64,000 bases of DNA. Origin: an uncultured Eubacteriales bacterium. GTDB lineage: Bacteria; Bacillota; Clostridia; Christensenellales; CAG-917. Under the pieces are notes generated by a model, which was not told where the DNA came from, searched no databases, and saw only the letters and a program-made list of their open reading frames with translations. Position 1 is the stretch's first letter; every line of letters begins with the position of its first letter. Shown in pieces: positions 7,837 through 16,491 of this stretch. The position numbers and the translations under genes are program-made. Location of the stretch: contig URIX01000002.1 in NCBI GenBank assembly GCA_900547975.1, positions 1 to 64,000 of the forward strand, read 5' to 3'.

Positions 7837-9018
7837 TCACGACATCTTTCTGTCAACGTCTATGACGAAAAAGTATTTTATGGGGTCGTTTGCAAACTCT
7901 CGTTTCATAGCGTTTTTCACGTCGTCGAGAGAAAGTTTGCTGTCGTAGGGGATTACGACGTCGAAAAGCATATTCGTGTGCGTTTGTCCGCTGACGATTC
8001 GAAAATCGTGCAACGAAAGTCCCTCGTCGAGGTTGGCAAGCGCGTTTTGCGCGCGAAGTTTGAGTTCGGCAAGTTTCTCGTTTTTGGTGTCAACGGGGTC
8101 CATATGTATGGTGATTCTCACGTGCATTTCGTTCCAAAAGTCGTGTTCGATGTTGTCTATGACGTCGTGGCTCTTGGTTATTTCAACGTCCTGCGGCACT
8201 TCGACGTGCGCAACGACGAAGCAATGATTCTCGCCGTAACTGTGCACGACGAGGTCGTGAACGCCTATAACGCCGTCGTAGGAAAGTATTTTCGCCGTGA
8301 TTTTGTCAACGAGTTCCTTGGGCGGCTTTTCGCCGAGAATAGGGGATATTGATTCCTTCACAAGAAGTATGCTCGACACGATTATGAACGCCGACACCGC
8401 GATACCCATTATGCCGTCCACGCTCACTTTGGGACTGATTTTGTCGCCCGCAACGTCGATGGCTATCGTCGATATCAAGACTGCGACGGTGGCAAGCACG
8501 TCGTTTCTGCTGTCCGCCGCAGAGGCTTTGAGCGCGCCGCTGTTTATCGCTTTCGAGAAGTCGAGATATATGAGCATTTGCACGAGTTTCATTGCGATTG
8601 CCACGCCCAAAACGACGTAGGTGTACACGCTTACGCTCACCGCTTCGGGCGTGATGCACTTTTCGATAGACGATTTCAAAAGCAGTATGCCGATAAAAAG
8701 CACCGTGACTGACACGAGCAGAGAGGTTATGTATTCGTACCTTGCGTGTCCGAACGGGTGATCATTGTCGGGCGGCGTTGCGGATAGTTTGAATCCTACG
8801 AGCGTAACGACGCTGCTTCCTGCATCCGACAAGTTGTTGATTGCGTCCGCAACGATTGTTATGCTGTTGCCGATGATACCGACGATAAGTTTGAACACGC
8901 AAAGCAAGGCGTTTGATATTATGCCGAAAATGCCTGCGACAAGTCCGTAACGAAAGCGCACTTTCGGATTTTTTGTGTCTTGATATTCCTTTATAAGCAG
9001 TTTGCGAATGAATTTCAT
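7837..9018 (-). CDS. Cation diffusion facilitator (CDF) metal exporter
   Basis: This 393-residue inner-membrane exporter of divalent metals (Zn, Mn, Fe or Co) works by proton antiport. The N-terminal half has six membrane segments; the first metal-site motif is in SITIVADAINNLSDAGSS (about residues 52-70), followed by DNDHPFGHARYEY, a CDF hallmark. The second motif, AADSRNDVLAT, is near residue 166. A soluble C-terminal dimerisation domain follows (about 215-310), and the last 80 residues are an extra domain (HDFRIVSGQTHTNMLFDVVIPY) found in some Clostridia CDF proteins. It has its own promoter, embedded in a hairpin just upstream. Confidence 0.93.
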   Translation of the reverse strand: MKFIRKLLIKEYQDTKNPKVRFRYGLVAGIFGIISNALLCVFKLIVGIIGNSITIVADAINNLSDAGSSVVTLVGFKLSATPPDNDHPFGHARYEYITSLLVSVTVLFIGILLLKSSIEKCITPEAVSVSVYTYVVLGVAIAMKLVQMLIYLDFSKAINSGALKASAADSRNDVLATVAVLISTIAIDVAGDKISPKVSVDGIMGIAVSAFIIVSSILLVKESISPILGEKPPKELVDKITAKILSYDGVIGVHDLVVHSYGENHCFVVAHVEVPQDVEITKSHDVIDNIEHDFWNEMHVRITIHMDPVDTKNEKLAELKLRAQNALANLDEGLSLHDFRIVSGQTHTNMLFDVVIPYDSKLSLDDVKNAMKREFANDPIKYFFVIDVDRKMS

Positions 9019-9048
9019 AGTTTATATTCTCTCTCGGTTGTTATTATT

Positions 9049-9091
9049 AAAATATTCCCCGAAAATCTCAATGTCAAGATTTTCGGGGAAT
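9049..9091 (-). promoter_or_regulatory. CDF promoter overlapping a terminator hairpin
   Basis: A perfect 15-bp stem (9054-9068 with 9077-9091) with an 8-nt loop would terminate potD transcripts. On the minus strand TTGACA (9077-9072) starts in the loop and TATTTT (9054-9049) lies just beyond the stem, with a 17-bp spacer, giving a promoter for the CDF gene inside the terminator. Confidence 0.55.
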
Positions 9092-9120
9092 TATGTGGTT
9101 TTATATTGATTAAGATGTTT

Positions 9121-9169
9121 TGGGGTGTGGGGTGAAACCCCGCCCGAAATTATTAATTATTAATTTTTA
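9121..9169. repeat. Dispersed hairpin plus ATTATTAATT repeat, copy 2
   Basis: GGGGTGTGGGG with its complement CCCCGCCC is followed by ATTATTAATT units, in the same order and orientation as 7399-7450. It covers the last codons of potD. Confidence 0.6.
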
Positions 9170-10630
9170 ATTGTTAATTTTTTTGGTCTTAATCGGTCTA
9201 AGTTTAATTGCCTGAACTATGAAGTATACGCCGGCGACAACCGCGATTACGCCGACTATCGCCAAAATGACGTACCAAAGATTTACGTCCACGCCGTCGC
9301 CCGATTTTGCCCTTTGCCACATATTGACCACGACATCGTTACGCTTTCCGAAGTCGCGCATAACGCCCAAAGTTTCGTTGATGACGGGGTAGCGACCCTC
9401 GTCGGCAAAGTATTCTTCGACGTCGTATTCGCAATCTTCGAGGTATGCGCAAACGTCCTCGTCGGCTTGAAGCAACGCCTTATCGGTTGCCGAAGTGTAG
9501 CCGATTGCAACCGAGTTGCGCACCGAACTCATAGGATTGCACATATAGTCGATAAACATCATTGCGGCGAGTTTGTTGTTGACGGAAGTGGGTATACACC
9601 AGCCGTCGTACCAAATGTTGCTTGCGACGTCGGGGACGTAGTAGCCGAGTTGGTAGGTGTCGGTTTCCTCGTCGTAGCCGCCTTCCTCGATTGCCCAAAG
9701 CGCGTCGCCGCTCCACGCAAAGTCGGCGTAAACGATTTCGTTTATCATATCGTCCTTGCCGAAGTCGACTTCGTATCCCGATATGTGTTCGCGCTGCTCG
9801 GTAAGCACTTTTTCCGCTGCCGCAACCATTTCGTCGTCGGTGCAGTTGATGAGTTCTTGCACGGAATAGGACTTATATTTTTCGGGAAGAAGGTTGTATT
9901 CGTACATATAAAAGATTGCTGCGGCGTAGGTGTCGCGAACGCTGTCTTTCATAAGGATTTTGTTTTCGAGTTTCTCGTTTTTCTGAACGTTCCAAAGCAC
10001 GCCCCAGCCGTATTGTTCGAGTTCCTCGAGGCTGACGACGGACGTGTTGTAGAGTATTCCGAGCGTGCCGTACATATAGGGAACCATATATTCTGTCATA
10101 TTGCGGATAGCACCGTCTTGCGCCTTGACGTTGCCGAACATACTCTCGATTTTGTCCATAACTTGGGAGTCGATGTTGCCCCAACCCGACCTTAAACTGC
10201 TCATATTGTCAAGTGAAATGCCGTATTTGGTCAAATCGTTCTGAATTTCCGCTTTTATGTCGTTGTGGTTGAGAAGACAGTTTGCCGTGAGCAATTTTTC
10301 GATTGCGTATTCGCTCGGACAAATCAAATCGACTTTTGCGTCGCCTTTAAGAACCTTTGTCATCATCGTTTCGTTGGTGTCGAAAGTGGTGTAGGTGACG
10401 GAAAGCGCGCGCCCCGTTTTTTCTTTGTAGTAGTCGGCAAATTCGTCGAGCAAAGTCTTGCCCGTTTCCGCGTCGATTTCCGTGTCGATATAGTCTTCCC
10501 AGTTGTAGATGACGAGTTTGTCGCCGCCGCTTTCGCCCTTTGTGCCGTTGTTGCAGGCGGTGAGGACGGGAAGCAGAATCGCACTTAAAGCGAGGACGAG
10601 TACAATCAAGGTTGCAATGCGTTTTTTCAT
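9167..10630 (-). CDS. potD: Polyamine ABC transporter substrate-binding lipoprotein
   Basis: This 487-residue extracellular solute-binding protein is of the PotD/PotF type, capturing spermidine or putrescine for the PotABC permease. A lipoprotein signal (KKRIATLIVLVLALSAILL) ends in the lipobox LTAC. The mature part begins with the family phrase KLVIYNWEDYID. Unusually, it is about 130 residues longer than E. coli PotD and carries a second membrane segment at the C-terminus (WYVILAIVGVIAVVAGVYF, about residues 447-465) with a basic tail, so it should be tethered at both ends. Its start overlaps the potC stop by 4 nt. It is the last gene of the pot operon. Confidence 0.93.
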   Translation of the reverse strand: MKKRIATLIVLVLALSAILLPVLTACNNGTKGESGGDKLVIYNWEDYIDTEIDAETGKTLLDEFADYYKEKTGRALSVTYTTFDTNETMMTKVLKGDAKVDLICPSEYAIEKLLTANCLLNHNDIKAEIQNDLTKYGISLDNMSSLRSGWGNIDSQVMDKIESMFGNVKAQDGAIRNMTEYMVPYMYGTLGILYNTSVVSLEELEQYGWGVLWNVQKNEKLENKILMKDSVRDTYAAAIFYMYEYNLLPEKYKSYSVQELINCTDDEMVAAAEKVLTEQREHISGYEVDFGKDDMINEIVYADFAWSGDALWAIEEGGYDEETDTYQLGYYVPDVASNIWYDGWCIPTSVNNKLAAMMFIDYMCNPMSSVRNSVAIGYTSATDKALLQADEDVCAYLEDCEYDVEEYFADEGRYPVINETLGVMRDFGKRNDVVVNMWQRAKSGDGVDVNLWYVILAIVGVIAVVAGVYFIVQAIKLRPIKTKKINN

Positions 10631-11454
10631 ACGTTCGCCTCCTTGTTCTTTTTCTTCTCGCGCGAGATTTTAAAGAGGTTTATCGAAAGCACGCCGGCAA
10701 GAACGATTACGAATATAATCGAGAATATCGCGTACCAGAACGGCTCGAGACCTTGCACGCGCGCGTCCGAATAAATGTAGGTGGATAGGGTGTTGATACC
10801 GGTTGCCGCACCCTTGTTGATTTGGGTGATGATGAAGTCGTCCATAGACATTATGAACGCCATAACGAATCCGCTGACGATGCCGGGGGTTATGATGGGA
10901 ATCATAACTTTGACGAGAGCCTTGAACGGATTTGCGCCGAGGTCGAGAGCCGCTTCGTAAATGTTGGGGTCCATAGATTCGAGTTTGGGAAGCACGCTCA
11001 GAACGACGTAGGGGGTGCAGAACGCTATGTGCGCGATGATGAGTCGCAAATATCCTTCGGGGAAAGCGAACGTGATGAAGAACACCATCATTGAAACCGC
11101 CATAACGATTTCGCTGTTGATGATGGGGAACTGGTTGACGTTTTCAACGATACGTCTTGCGCGCTTGCCGAGGTTGAAGATGCCGATAGAGGCGAACGTA
11201 CCCATAATCGTCGCCACGACGGAAGATATGCTCGCGATGATAAACGTGTTTGCGATTGCGCTCCAAAGTTCCGGCGATTTGTCGGATTTGAATATCGAAA
11301 CGTACGCCTCGAAACTGAATCCGTTGTCGAAATTGAAGTTGGAACTGTTGGAAAACGAGTACACGATGAGAAGGATTATCGGCGCGTACAGTATCGCGAG
11401 GATAATCAAAAGATAGAACTTTTCAAAAAAGCCTATAATCTTTTCTTTTACCAT
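10627..11454 (-). CDS. potC: Polyamine ABC transporter permease PotC
   Basis: This 275-residue inner-membrane permease is one half of the translocation channel for spermidine/putrescine uptake. Six membrane segments are visible, with the EAA loop (EAALDLGANPFKALVKVMIP) at about residues 167-186, where PotA docks. Length fits the family (about 264). The start overlaps potB by 7 nt and the stop overlaps potD by 4 nt, indicating translational coupling. The phrase FSNSSNFNFDNGFSFEAY near residue 35 is typical of PotC-type subunits. Confidence 0.94.
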   Translation of the reverse strand: MVKEKIIGFFEKFYLLIILAILYAPIILLIVYSFSNSSNFNFDNGFSFEAYVSIFKSDKSPELWSAIANTFIIASISSVVATIMGTFASIGIFNLGKRARRIVENVNQFPIINSEIVMAVSMMVFFITFAFPEGYLRLIIAHIAFCTPYVVLSVLPKLESMDPNIYEAALDLGANPFKALVKVMIPIITPGIVSGFVMAFIMSMDDFIITQINKGAATGINTLSTYIYSDARVQGLEPFWYAIFSIIFVIVLAGVLSINLFKISREKKKNKEANV

Positions 11455-12248
11455 AGCGACCTCCTCACAGCGTTGCTGTTGTGATTAAATTTGTTCATAA
11501 CGAAGTTGGATATAAGAACGAATACGAGCATAACGATGCTCATTATCGAGCCGACGCCGTACATACCTTGCTCGAAACTCAGTTGTATCGAATCGCCGAA
11601 AAGGAATATTTTCCCGTTCGAGAGCAGTTGCGAGATTGCGTACGTCGAAATAGTGGGGATAAACACCATCGTGATTCCGCTGAATATGCCGCTCATAGAG
11701 AGGGGAAGCGTGGTTTTCAAAAAGACGGTCGCCTTGTCCGCGCCCAAGTCCTGCGCCGCTTCGATGTAACTCTTGTCTATGCCCGAAATGGTGGTGTGCA
11801 AGGGAAGAATCATAAACGGCAGATAGTTGTACACCATACCGAAAAGCACCGTACCCATTCCGAGTTCCACGCCGAGCGCAATGAAGATTGCCTTCGTCGC
11901 GAGCGTGCGGATTAGGAAGTTTACGCCCATAGGAATGACGTACAAAAGCACGATTATGCGTCCGCTCGGCATTTTCGAGAGGAAGTAGGCGACGGGATAG
12001 CCTATAACGAGGCACAATACCGTCGTTATCACGCCCACGAGCAGTGAGTTGCCAAGCACCACGAGACTTGATTTTGACGTAAAGAATATCTTGAAGTTTT
12101 CAAGAGTCAGATTGTTGTCGCTGTCGAGGAACGCGTTTACGAGAATAAGCACGAGCGGCGTCACCACGAACAGCAACAGGAAAAGGATGTAGGGAATAGA
12201 AAACACCTTTTTCGTCAATCTGAACTTTTTGCGAGAGGTGTTTTTCAC
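11448..12248 (-). CDS. potB: Polyamine ABC transporter permease PotB
   Basis: This 266-residue inner-membrane permease is the partner of PotC. Six membrane segments are present, and the EAA loop is seen in SYIEAAQDLGADKATVFLKT (about residues 159-178). The N-terminus (RKKFRLTKKVFSIPYILFLLL) is positively charged before the first membrane segment, as expected for a cytoplasmic start. The start overlaps the potA stop by 4 nt (ATGA). Order potA-potB-potC-potD is the classical operon order. Confidence 0.94.
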   Translation of the reverse strand: MKNTSRKKFRLTKKVFSIPYILFLLLFVVTPLVLILVNAFLDSDNNLTLENFKIFFTSKSSLVVLGNSLLVGVITTVLCLVIGYPVAYFLSKMPSGRIIVLLYVIPMGVNFLIRTLATKAIFIALGVELGMGTVLFGMVYNYLPFMILPLHTTISGIDKSYIEAAQDLGADKATVFLKTTLPLSMSGIFSGITMVFIPTISTYAISQLLSNGKIFLFGDSIQLSFEQGMYGVGSIMSIVMLVFVLISNFVMNKFNHNSNAVRRSLW

Positions 12249-13870
12249 TCTTTATCCTCCTTTTCGTCGCTCGATTGCTCGGTTTCTTGCTGTCCGGCTT
12301 CGATTATGATTTCCTCAACCGCGTCGAATTTTTCGGGTTCGGTGAGGCGCGCCTGCTCGATTGCTTCTTGTTCCTCTTTGGTGAGGGTTTCGTCCTTGAC
12401 GACGTTTTCGACTGCCTTTTCTTCCTCGTTGCGTTGCTCTATGACAATCTTTTCGGGCGCGATCTTGATGCCTACGCGGTCGCCTTTGAGCCAATCGTCG
12501 TCGGTGTCCGCAAAGAAGATGTAGTGGTCGTCCGTCGAGAGGATGGCTTGATAGTAACTGCCCTTGTATATGGACGAAAGCACGGTTGCGCCGATTTGTC
12601 CGTCTTCCTCGTCGTCGGTGATTTCCACGTCGTCGAAGTCGACGTACACCTTGACGGGCGTTTCGACCGGAAGGTCGGTCTTGCACTCGAAGTCCGTTCC
12701 GCAAATCTCGACGAGGTTTTCGCCCGTGATATAGGTGTCGATTTCGTTGATAATGCGGGTTTTGTGCATAATGTGAAGGTCAAACGGTTTGATGTAGATT
12801 CCCACCGTTTCGCCCACGTCGTAAGTGTCGGTGTCGTGCGCCACGATTTCGTTGCCGTTGGCAAGCAGTGTGATTTGATAGTGGTCGCCCTTGAACACGG
12901 ACGAGATGACTTCTGCCGTGAGTATGGTGCGCTTGTCGTCGACCTTTTTGATTTTCACGTCTTCGGGACGAATGATAACGTCGATGGGTTCGTTGTGTTT
13001 GAATCCCTTGTCCACGCACTCGAAAACGGTGTCGCAGAACTCGACCTTGCAGTCTTCGAGCATAGTTCCCGAAAGAATGGTGCTTTCGCCGATAAAGTCC
13101 GCGACGAACGCGTTTGCAGGCTCGTCGTACACCTTTTCGGGGGAAGCGATTTGCTGAATCTCGCCAAGACGCATAACCACGATTTTGTCGGACATCGTGA
13201 GCGCTTCTTCCTGATCGTGCGTGACGTATATGAAGGTTATGCCAAGTCTTTTGTGCATATCCATAAGTTCGAGTTGCATATCCTTGCGCATTTTGAGGTC
13301 GAGCGCGCCCAAAGGCTCGTCGAGAAGCAACACTTCGGGTTCGTTGACGAGTGCGCGTGCGATTGCGACGCGTTGTTGTTGTCCGCCGCTGAGCGAGGAT
13401 ACGTTTCTGTGTCCGTAATCTTCGAGGTCAACCATTTTGAGAGCGTTGTTCACTTTCTCTTTGATTTCCGCTTTGGTGTACTTTCTGAAAAGTTGGATTG
13501 TTTCGCCTTTCTTGTTGGTTTTCGTGCCGTTGGGAATAACTTTGAGTTTAAGCCCGAACGCGATGTTGTTAAAGACGTTCAAATGCGGGAAAAGCGCGTA
13601 TTTTTGGAATACGGTATTTACCGGGCGAAGGTGGGGCGGAGTGTCCGTGATATCCTTGCCGTTGAAAATGATTTTGCCGCTCGTGGGCATTTCAAAGCCG
13701 GCAATCATACGAAGGGTCGTAGTTTTGCCGCAGCCGCTCGGACCGAGCAAAGTGACAAATTCGCCGCGCTTGATTGTAAGGCTGGCGTTTTTGACCACTT
13801 GTTTGCCGTCGTACTCTTTGTAGACGTTGCGAAGTTCAATGATGTTGTCAACAGGTGTTTTGTTTGTCAT
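12245..13870 (-). CDS. potA: Polyamine ABC transporter ATP-binding protein, extended
   Basis: This 541-residue ATPase drives PotBC. I start it at the ATG at 13870, preceded by AAGGGG; the frame stays open upstream through a hairpin array, which is unlikely to be coding. The ATPase domain has Walker A (GPSGCGKTT), the signature LSGGQQQR and Walker B (VLLLDEPLGALD), followed by a TOBE regulatory domain at about 270-355. It is about 160 residues longer than E. coli PotA (378): a second TOBE-like segment (IGATVLSSIYKGSYYQAIL, resembling VISSVFKGDHYQITLL earlier) and a strongly acidic, Glu-rich tail follow. The duplicated domain suggests altered substrate or regulatory sensing. It lies downstream of an XRE-cupin regulator. 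Confidence 0.93.
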   Translation of the reverse strand: MTNKTPVDNIIELRNVYKEYDGKQVVKNASLTIKRGEFVTLLGPSGCGKTTTLRMIAGFEMPTSGKIIFNGKDITDTPPHLRPVNTVFQKYALFPHLNVFNNIAFGLKLKVIPNGTKTNKKGETIQLFRKYTKAEIKEKVNNALKMVDLEDYGHRNVSSLSGGQQQRVAIARALVNEPEVLLLDEPLGALDLKMRKDMQLELMDMHKRLGITFIYVTHDQEEALTMSDKIVVMRLGEIQQIASPEKVYDEPANAFVADFIGESTILSGTMLEDCKVEFCDTVFECVDKGFKHNEPIDVIIRPEDVKIKKVDDKRTILTAEVISSVFKGDHYQITLLANGNEIVAHDTDTYDVGETVGIYIKPFDLHIMHKTRIINEIDTYITGENLVEICGTDFECKTDLPVETPVKVYVDFDDVEITDDEEDGQIGATVLSSIYKGSYYQAILSTDDHYIFFADTDDDWLKGDRVGIKIAPEKIVIEQRNEEEKAVENVVKDETLTKEEQEAIEQARLTEPEKFDAVEEIIIEAGQQETEQSSDEKEDKE

Positions 13871-13888
13871 AGGTAGACCCCTTGTAAT

Positions 13889-13991
13889 TGCACCTATGGT
13901 GCAGTTATATTGCGGCAATGCCGCAGTGATATCGTTGCTGTGCAACGGTGAAATACTCGCTTTGCTCGTGCGATATCCTCGCAGTGCGAGG
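13889..13991. repeat. 22-bp-period array of five 15-nt hairpins
   Basis: Hairpins of 6-bp stem and 3-nt loop start at 13889 (TGCACC-TAT-GGTGCA), 13911 (TGCGGC-AAT-GCCGCA), 13933 (CGTTGC-TGT-GCAACG), 13955 (degenerate) and 13977 (CCTCGC-AGT-GCGAGG). The period is exactly 22 bp. The 7-bp linkers are GTTATAT, GTGATAT, GTGAAAT and GCGATAT. Linkers are conserved while stems vary. It fills the gap between the regulator and potA; 13992-14212 has only weaker hairpins and no gene. Confidence 0.85.
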
Positions 13992-14212
13992 GTTGCGGAA
14001 TATTCAATAGTCCGCTTGCGTGCGAAGCACGCTCTCACCAAACAGATAATCTTGCGAAACTGCGGCTTGGTTGCTTATCAGTCTTGTTTTGATAGCAAAG
14101 ATTCTCTGTGCGGTAGAAGCGCAATAAATCGAGGAAGGCTCTCGGTGATACGCAAATCTGCGTGTTGCCGTTGCCTCAGCGACGATTTTTGCGCGGCGGC
14201 GATATAGTTTTA

Positions 14213-14746
14213 TTAAAAGGTCGGCGGGGAAGCAACCCACAATACGACCGCTTTTTCGTTCGTGCGATTTTCAAGACGGTGCGGCTTCGAGGAAGTGAAG
14301 TAAAACACTTCGCCCTTTTTCACGCAGTACGCCGCTTGTCCGATGTGAAGCCATATTCTGCCCGATATGACGTATCCGAATTCCTCGCCCTCGTGGGGAA
14401 CGTCTTCTTCGAGATTCGTGTGCGGCTCTATGGTCACTCTTATGGGCTCCATCTCGTTTTTCTGCGCATTGGGGACAAGCCATTCGATTTTGTGCGTGTC
14501 CACAACCTTTTCGATAAACTCCGCTTCGGTGAAAACAACCTTTTCTTCCTTTTCGTCCTTGAAAAATTCCGCAAACGTCGTTCCGAGCGCGTTGAGTATA
14601 TCTTCCAAAGTTGTGATAGACGGGGAGGTGAGTTCGTTTTCGAGTTGCGAAATATAACCTTTGGTCAATTCGCATCTGTCGGCGAGTTCCTCTTGCGTGA
14701 GGTTGTTTTGAAGCCTCAGTCTTTTGATTTTCGTGCCAAGTTCCAT
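14213..14746 (-). CDS. XRE family regulator with cupin sensor domain
   Basis: This 177-residue transcriptional regulator has an N-terminal helix-turn-helix of the Cro/XRE type (KIKRLRLQNNLTQEELADRC through YISQLENELTSPS, about residues 5-45) and a C-terminal cupin (about 105-175; EPHTNLEEDVPHEGEEFGYV carries the metal-ligand pattern). This architecture is that of PuuR-like regulators of polyamine genes, which fits its place directly upstream of potABCD. I use the ATG at 14746, preceded by GAGGG; a TTG 12 bp upstream overlaps that RBS. Five AGTTTAG half-sites lie just upstream, so autoregulation is likely. Confidence 0.93.
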   Translation of the reverse strand: MELGTKIKRLRLQNNLTQEELADRCELTKGYISQLENELTSPSITTLEDILNALGTTFAEFFKDEKEEKVVFTEAEFIEKVVDTHKIEWLVPNAQKNEMEPIRVTIEPHTNLEEDVPHEGEEFGYVISGRIWLHIGQAAYCVKKGEVFYFTSSKPHRLENRTNEKAVVLWVASPPTF

Positions 14747-14787
14747 AAGTTCCCTCAAAAGCGAAAACGGTACACGAAGCGTGCGTT

Positions 14788-14887
14788 CCGTTTAGGCTGA
14801 CTAAACTTTCGGCTTAGTTTAGGCAAAATCGACCGCGAGTTTAGCAAGTTTTGCATTTTTTAACAAAAAGTTTAGCAAAACTAAACT
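14788..14887. promoter_or_regulatory. Operator cluster of AGTTTAG half-sites
   Basis: Two perfect inverted repeats are present: CTAAACT-8 nt-AGTTTAG (14801-14822) and AGTTTAG-5 nt-CTAAACT (14869-14887). A further half-site is at 14838-14844 and a degenerate GTTTAGG at 14790. They sit immediately upstream of the XRE-cupin gene and are the best candidates for its binding sites. The rest of 14888-15103 is AT-rich without a gene. Confidence 0.65.
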
Positions 14888-15103
14888 TATTTATCAAAAT
14901 CGATTATATATATTTGCAAAGGTTATGTCAATTATTTTGATATAATTTTTCGACAAATTTTTCAATATTCATTTTGTAAAGACTAAGCTGTGAAATCGGA
15001 TTTTTGTTCACATCGTACGCATCCGTGGCGCGCGTATTTAGGCACGCGTATTTATGGAATATCGGTGTAATGGACAAAGTGTAAAAATATCAAACACAAA
15101 CGA

Positions 15104-15139
15104 AAACAAATCCTCGCGTTTATTTGCGAGGATTTGTTT
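15104..15139. terminator. Terminator between tldD/pmbA and the regulator
   Basis: A perfect 14-bp stem (15104-15117 with 15126-15139; core AAATCCTCGC/GCGAGGATTT) has A- and T-rich flanks. It ends the minus-strand tldD-pmbA operon at 15200 and could act in both directions. Confidence 0.75.
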
Positions 15140-15199
15140 GATGTTTTTTAGTTAGTTTATCGTTCGTACCGATATATAGGTATTGTTTTTTTGCCTTGC

Positions 15200-16480
15200 T
15201 CAGTCAGCCGTGCCTGCGACCGCTATATCCGTAAACTTGACCGCATAAGGTCCTTCGTAATTTGCGGACGAGAATCTTTCCGTCGAGAACGTCATATTCT
15301 GTTGCGCTTCGATGAGGTTGCCGTTTATCGAGCCGCCCGTAACGGGGGTGATTTTGCCGTCTTCGATGAGGTAGGCAAGACGGATTTCGCCGCCGAAGTG
15401 ACCCGAGAACGCGTCCGTTTGAAAGTCGGAAAACGCGACCGCCCAAATGCAAGGCTTTTTCTTCATATCTTCAAAGGATACGCTGCCGAGATTGCCGCAT
15501 TTTGCTTTTTCGTACGTGCCGGTCGGTTCGATTCCGAGATAGCGGCAGAAGGGGGTGCTTCCGTGTATTGCCGACAGTTTGCCGTCTTTTACGACCGTAA
15601 GGTCTTGCATTTTTATGCCGTCGCCGCTGAAAGGTCTCGTCGCAACCATAGTGAGGTCAAGAGCGTCGCCCTTGACGTCGCCTTGCACGCCGTCGCCCGT
15701 TTTCCAAGAAGAATAACCCGGGTAAATCATATCCGCCGCCGATTTATCTTCGTAATAGGACAGCACTTCCGCAAGGTTTTTGCCGCTCAGAATAACGTCG
15801 TATTTGCCGCTCTTAAGCACTCTCTGCGCCAAAGCCCTGTCGTATACGAAGTCGAGATATTCTTTTACGCCTTTTTTGAGTGCGTCCGTATTTACGTCGT
15901 CGTACTCGAATTGATTGATGAGTTCCACGTCTTCGGGGCTCTTGCATTGCACGACGTAATCGCCTTTGCAAACCGCGTCGGTGAAAGAAACGTCCGTGCC
16001 TTCCGACGTCATAATGCGAGTGAAGGTCTTGTGGCAGAACACCTCGGTAGAATTGATGTATGCGTGCTCGTTGGTGTCTTGCGAGAACACTGCCGCCGCC
16101 ATTTTACCGGCGCTTTCCGCAAGCGGTGCGGTTGCGAGTTCGTTGTGCTTGTAAATCGTGTCGGACACGACTTTTGCGGGCGGTGCGAAATAAGGATTCA
16201 TTGCAAATTGCGCGGCGTAGTACGCGCCCTCGATTGCGTCTTTCACCTCGTTGTAGGTCATCGAAGCGATTATGTTCGCGTTGGTGTTGCCCACAAGTTT
16301 ATTGCCGTCCTTTTCGCTCTCTCTGTACACCGTAACGGTGCAATTATGCGTGTCTTTGATACGTCTCGTGTCAAGAGTGTGCTTGACGAAAAACAGTTCC
16401 GCCGATTCCTCTTTGACCTCGTTGATACGCCAACGAGTTATATTAAGTTCGGATAATGCCTTTTTGATGTTGTCTATCAT
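15200..16480 (-). CDS. pmbA: TldE/PmbA family protein, partner of TldD
   Basis: This 426-residue subunit is the non-catalytic half of the TldD/TldE metalloprotease, which degrades or processes unfolded or modified peptides in the cytoplasm. It lacks the HExxxH motif of TldD, as expected. The N-terminal part begins IDNIKKALSELNITRWRI. I start it at the ATG at 16480, preceded by AGAGGTG, 11 bp after the tldD stop; the frame is open further upstream only as an overlap with tldD. Conserved glycine-rich C-terminal segments (GDALDLTMVATRPFSGDGI; GEIRLAYLIEDGKITPV) match the family. It forms an operon with tldD. Confidence 0.88.
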   Translation of the reverse strand: MIDNIKKALSELNITRWRINEVKEESAELFFVKHTLDTRRIKDTHNCTVTVYRESEKDGNKLVGNTNANIIASMTYNEVKDAIEGAYYAAQFAMNPYFAPPAKVVSDTIYKHNELATAPLAESAGKMAAAVFSQDTNEHAYINSTEVFCHKTFTRIMTSEGTDVSFTDAVCKGDYVVQCKSPEDVELINQFEYDDVNTDALKKGVKEYLDFVYDRALAQRVLKSGKYDVILSGKNLAEVLSYYEDKSAADMIYPGYSSWKTGDGVQGDVKGDALDLTMVATRPFSGDGIKMQDLTVVKDGKLSAIHGSTPFCRYLGIEPTGTYEKAKCGNLGSVSFEDMKKKPCIWAVAFSDFQTDAFSGHFGGEIRLAYLIEDGKITPVTGGSINGNLIEAQQNMTFSTERFSSANYEGPYAVKFTDIAVAGTAD

Positions 16481-16491
16481 AACGTCACCTC

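Noticed and set aside
12275..13876. A 533-codon open frame antisense to potA, and similar long antisense frames at 20757-22199 (bipA) and 15191-16456 (pmbA)
   Set aside because: They are mirror frames caused by codon bias. None has an RBS or a recognisable domain, and the opposite strand carries clear families.
13889..13991. CRISPR array
   Set aside because: Units are palindromes of 15 nt with 7-bp linkers; there are no 25-40 bp repeats with unique spacers and no cas genes in the window.
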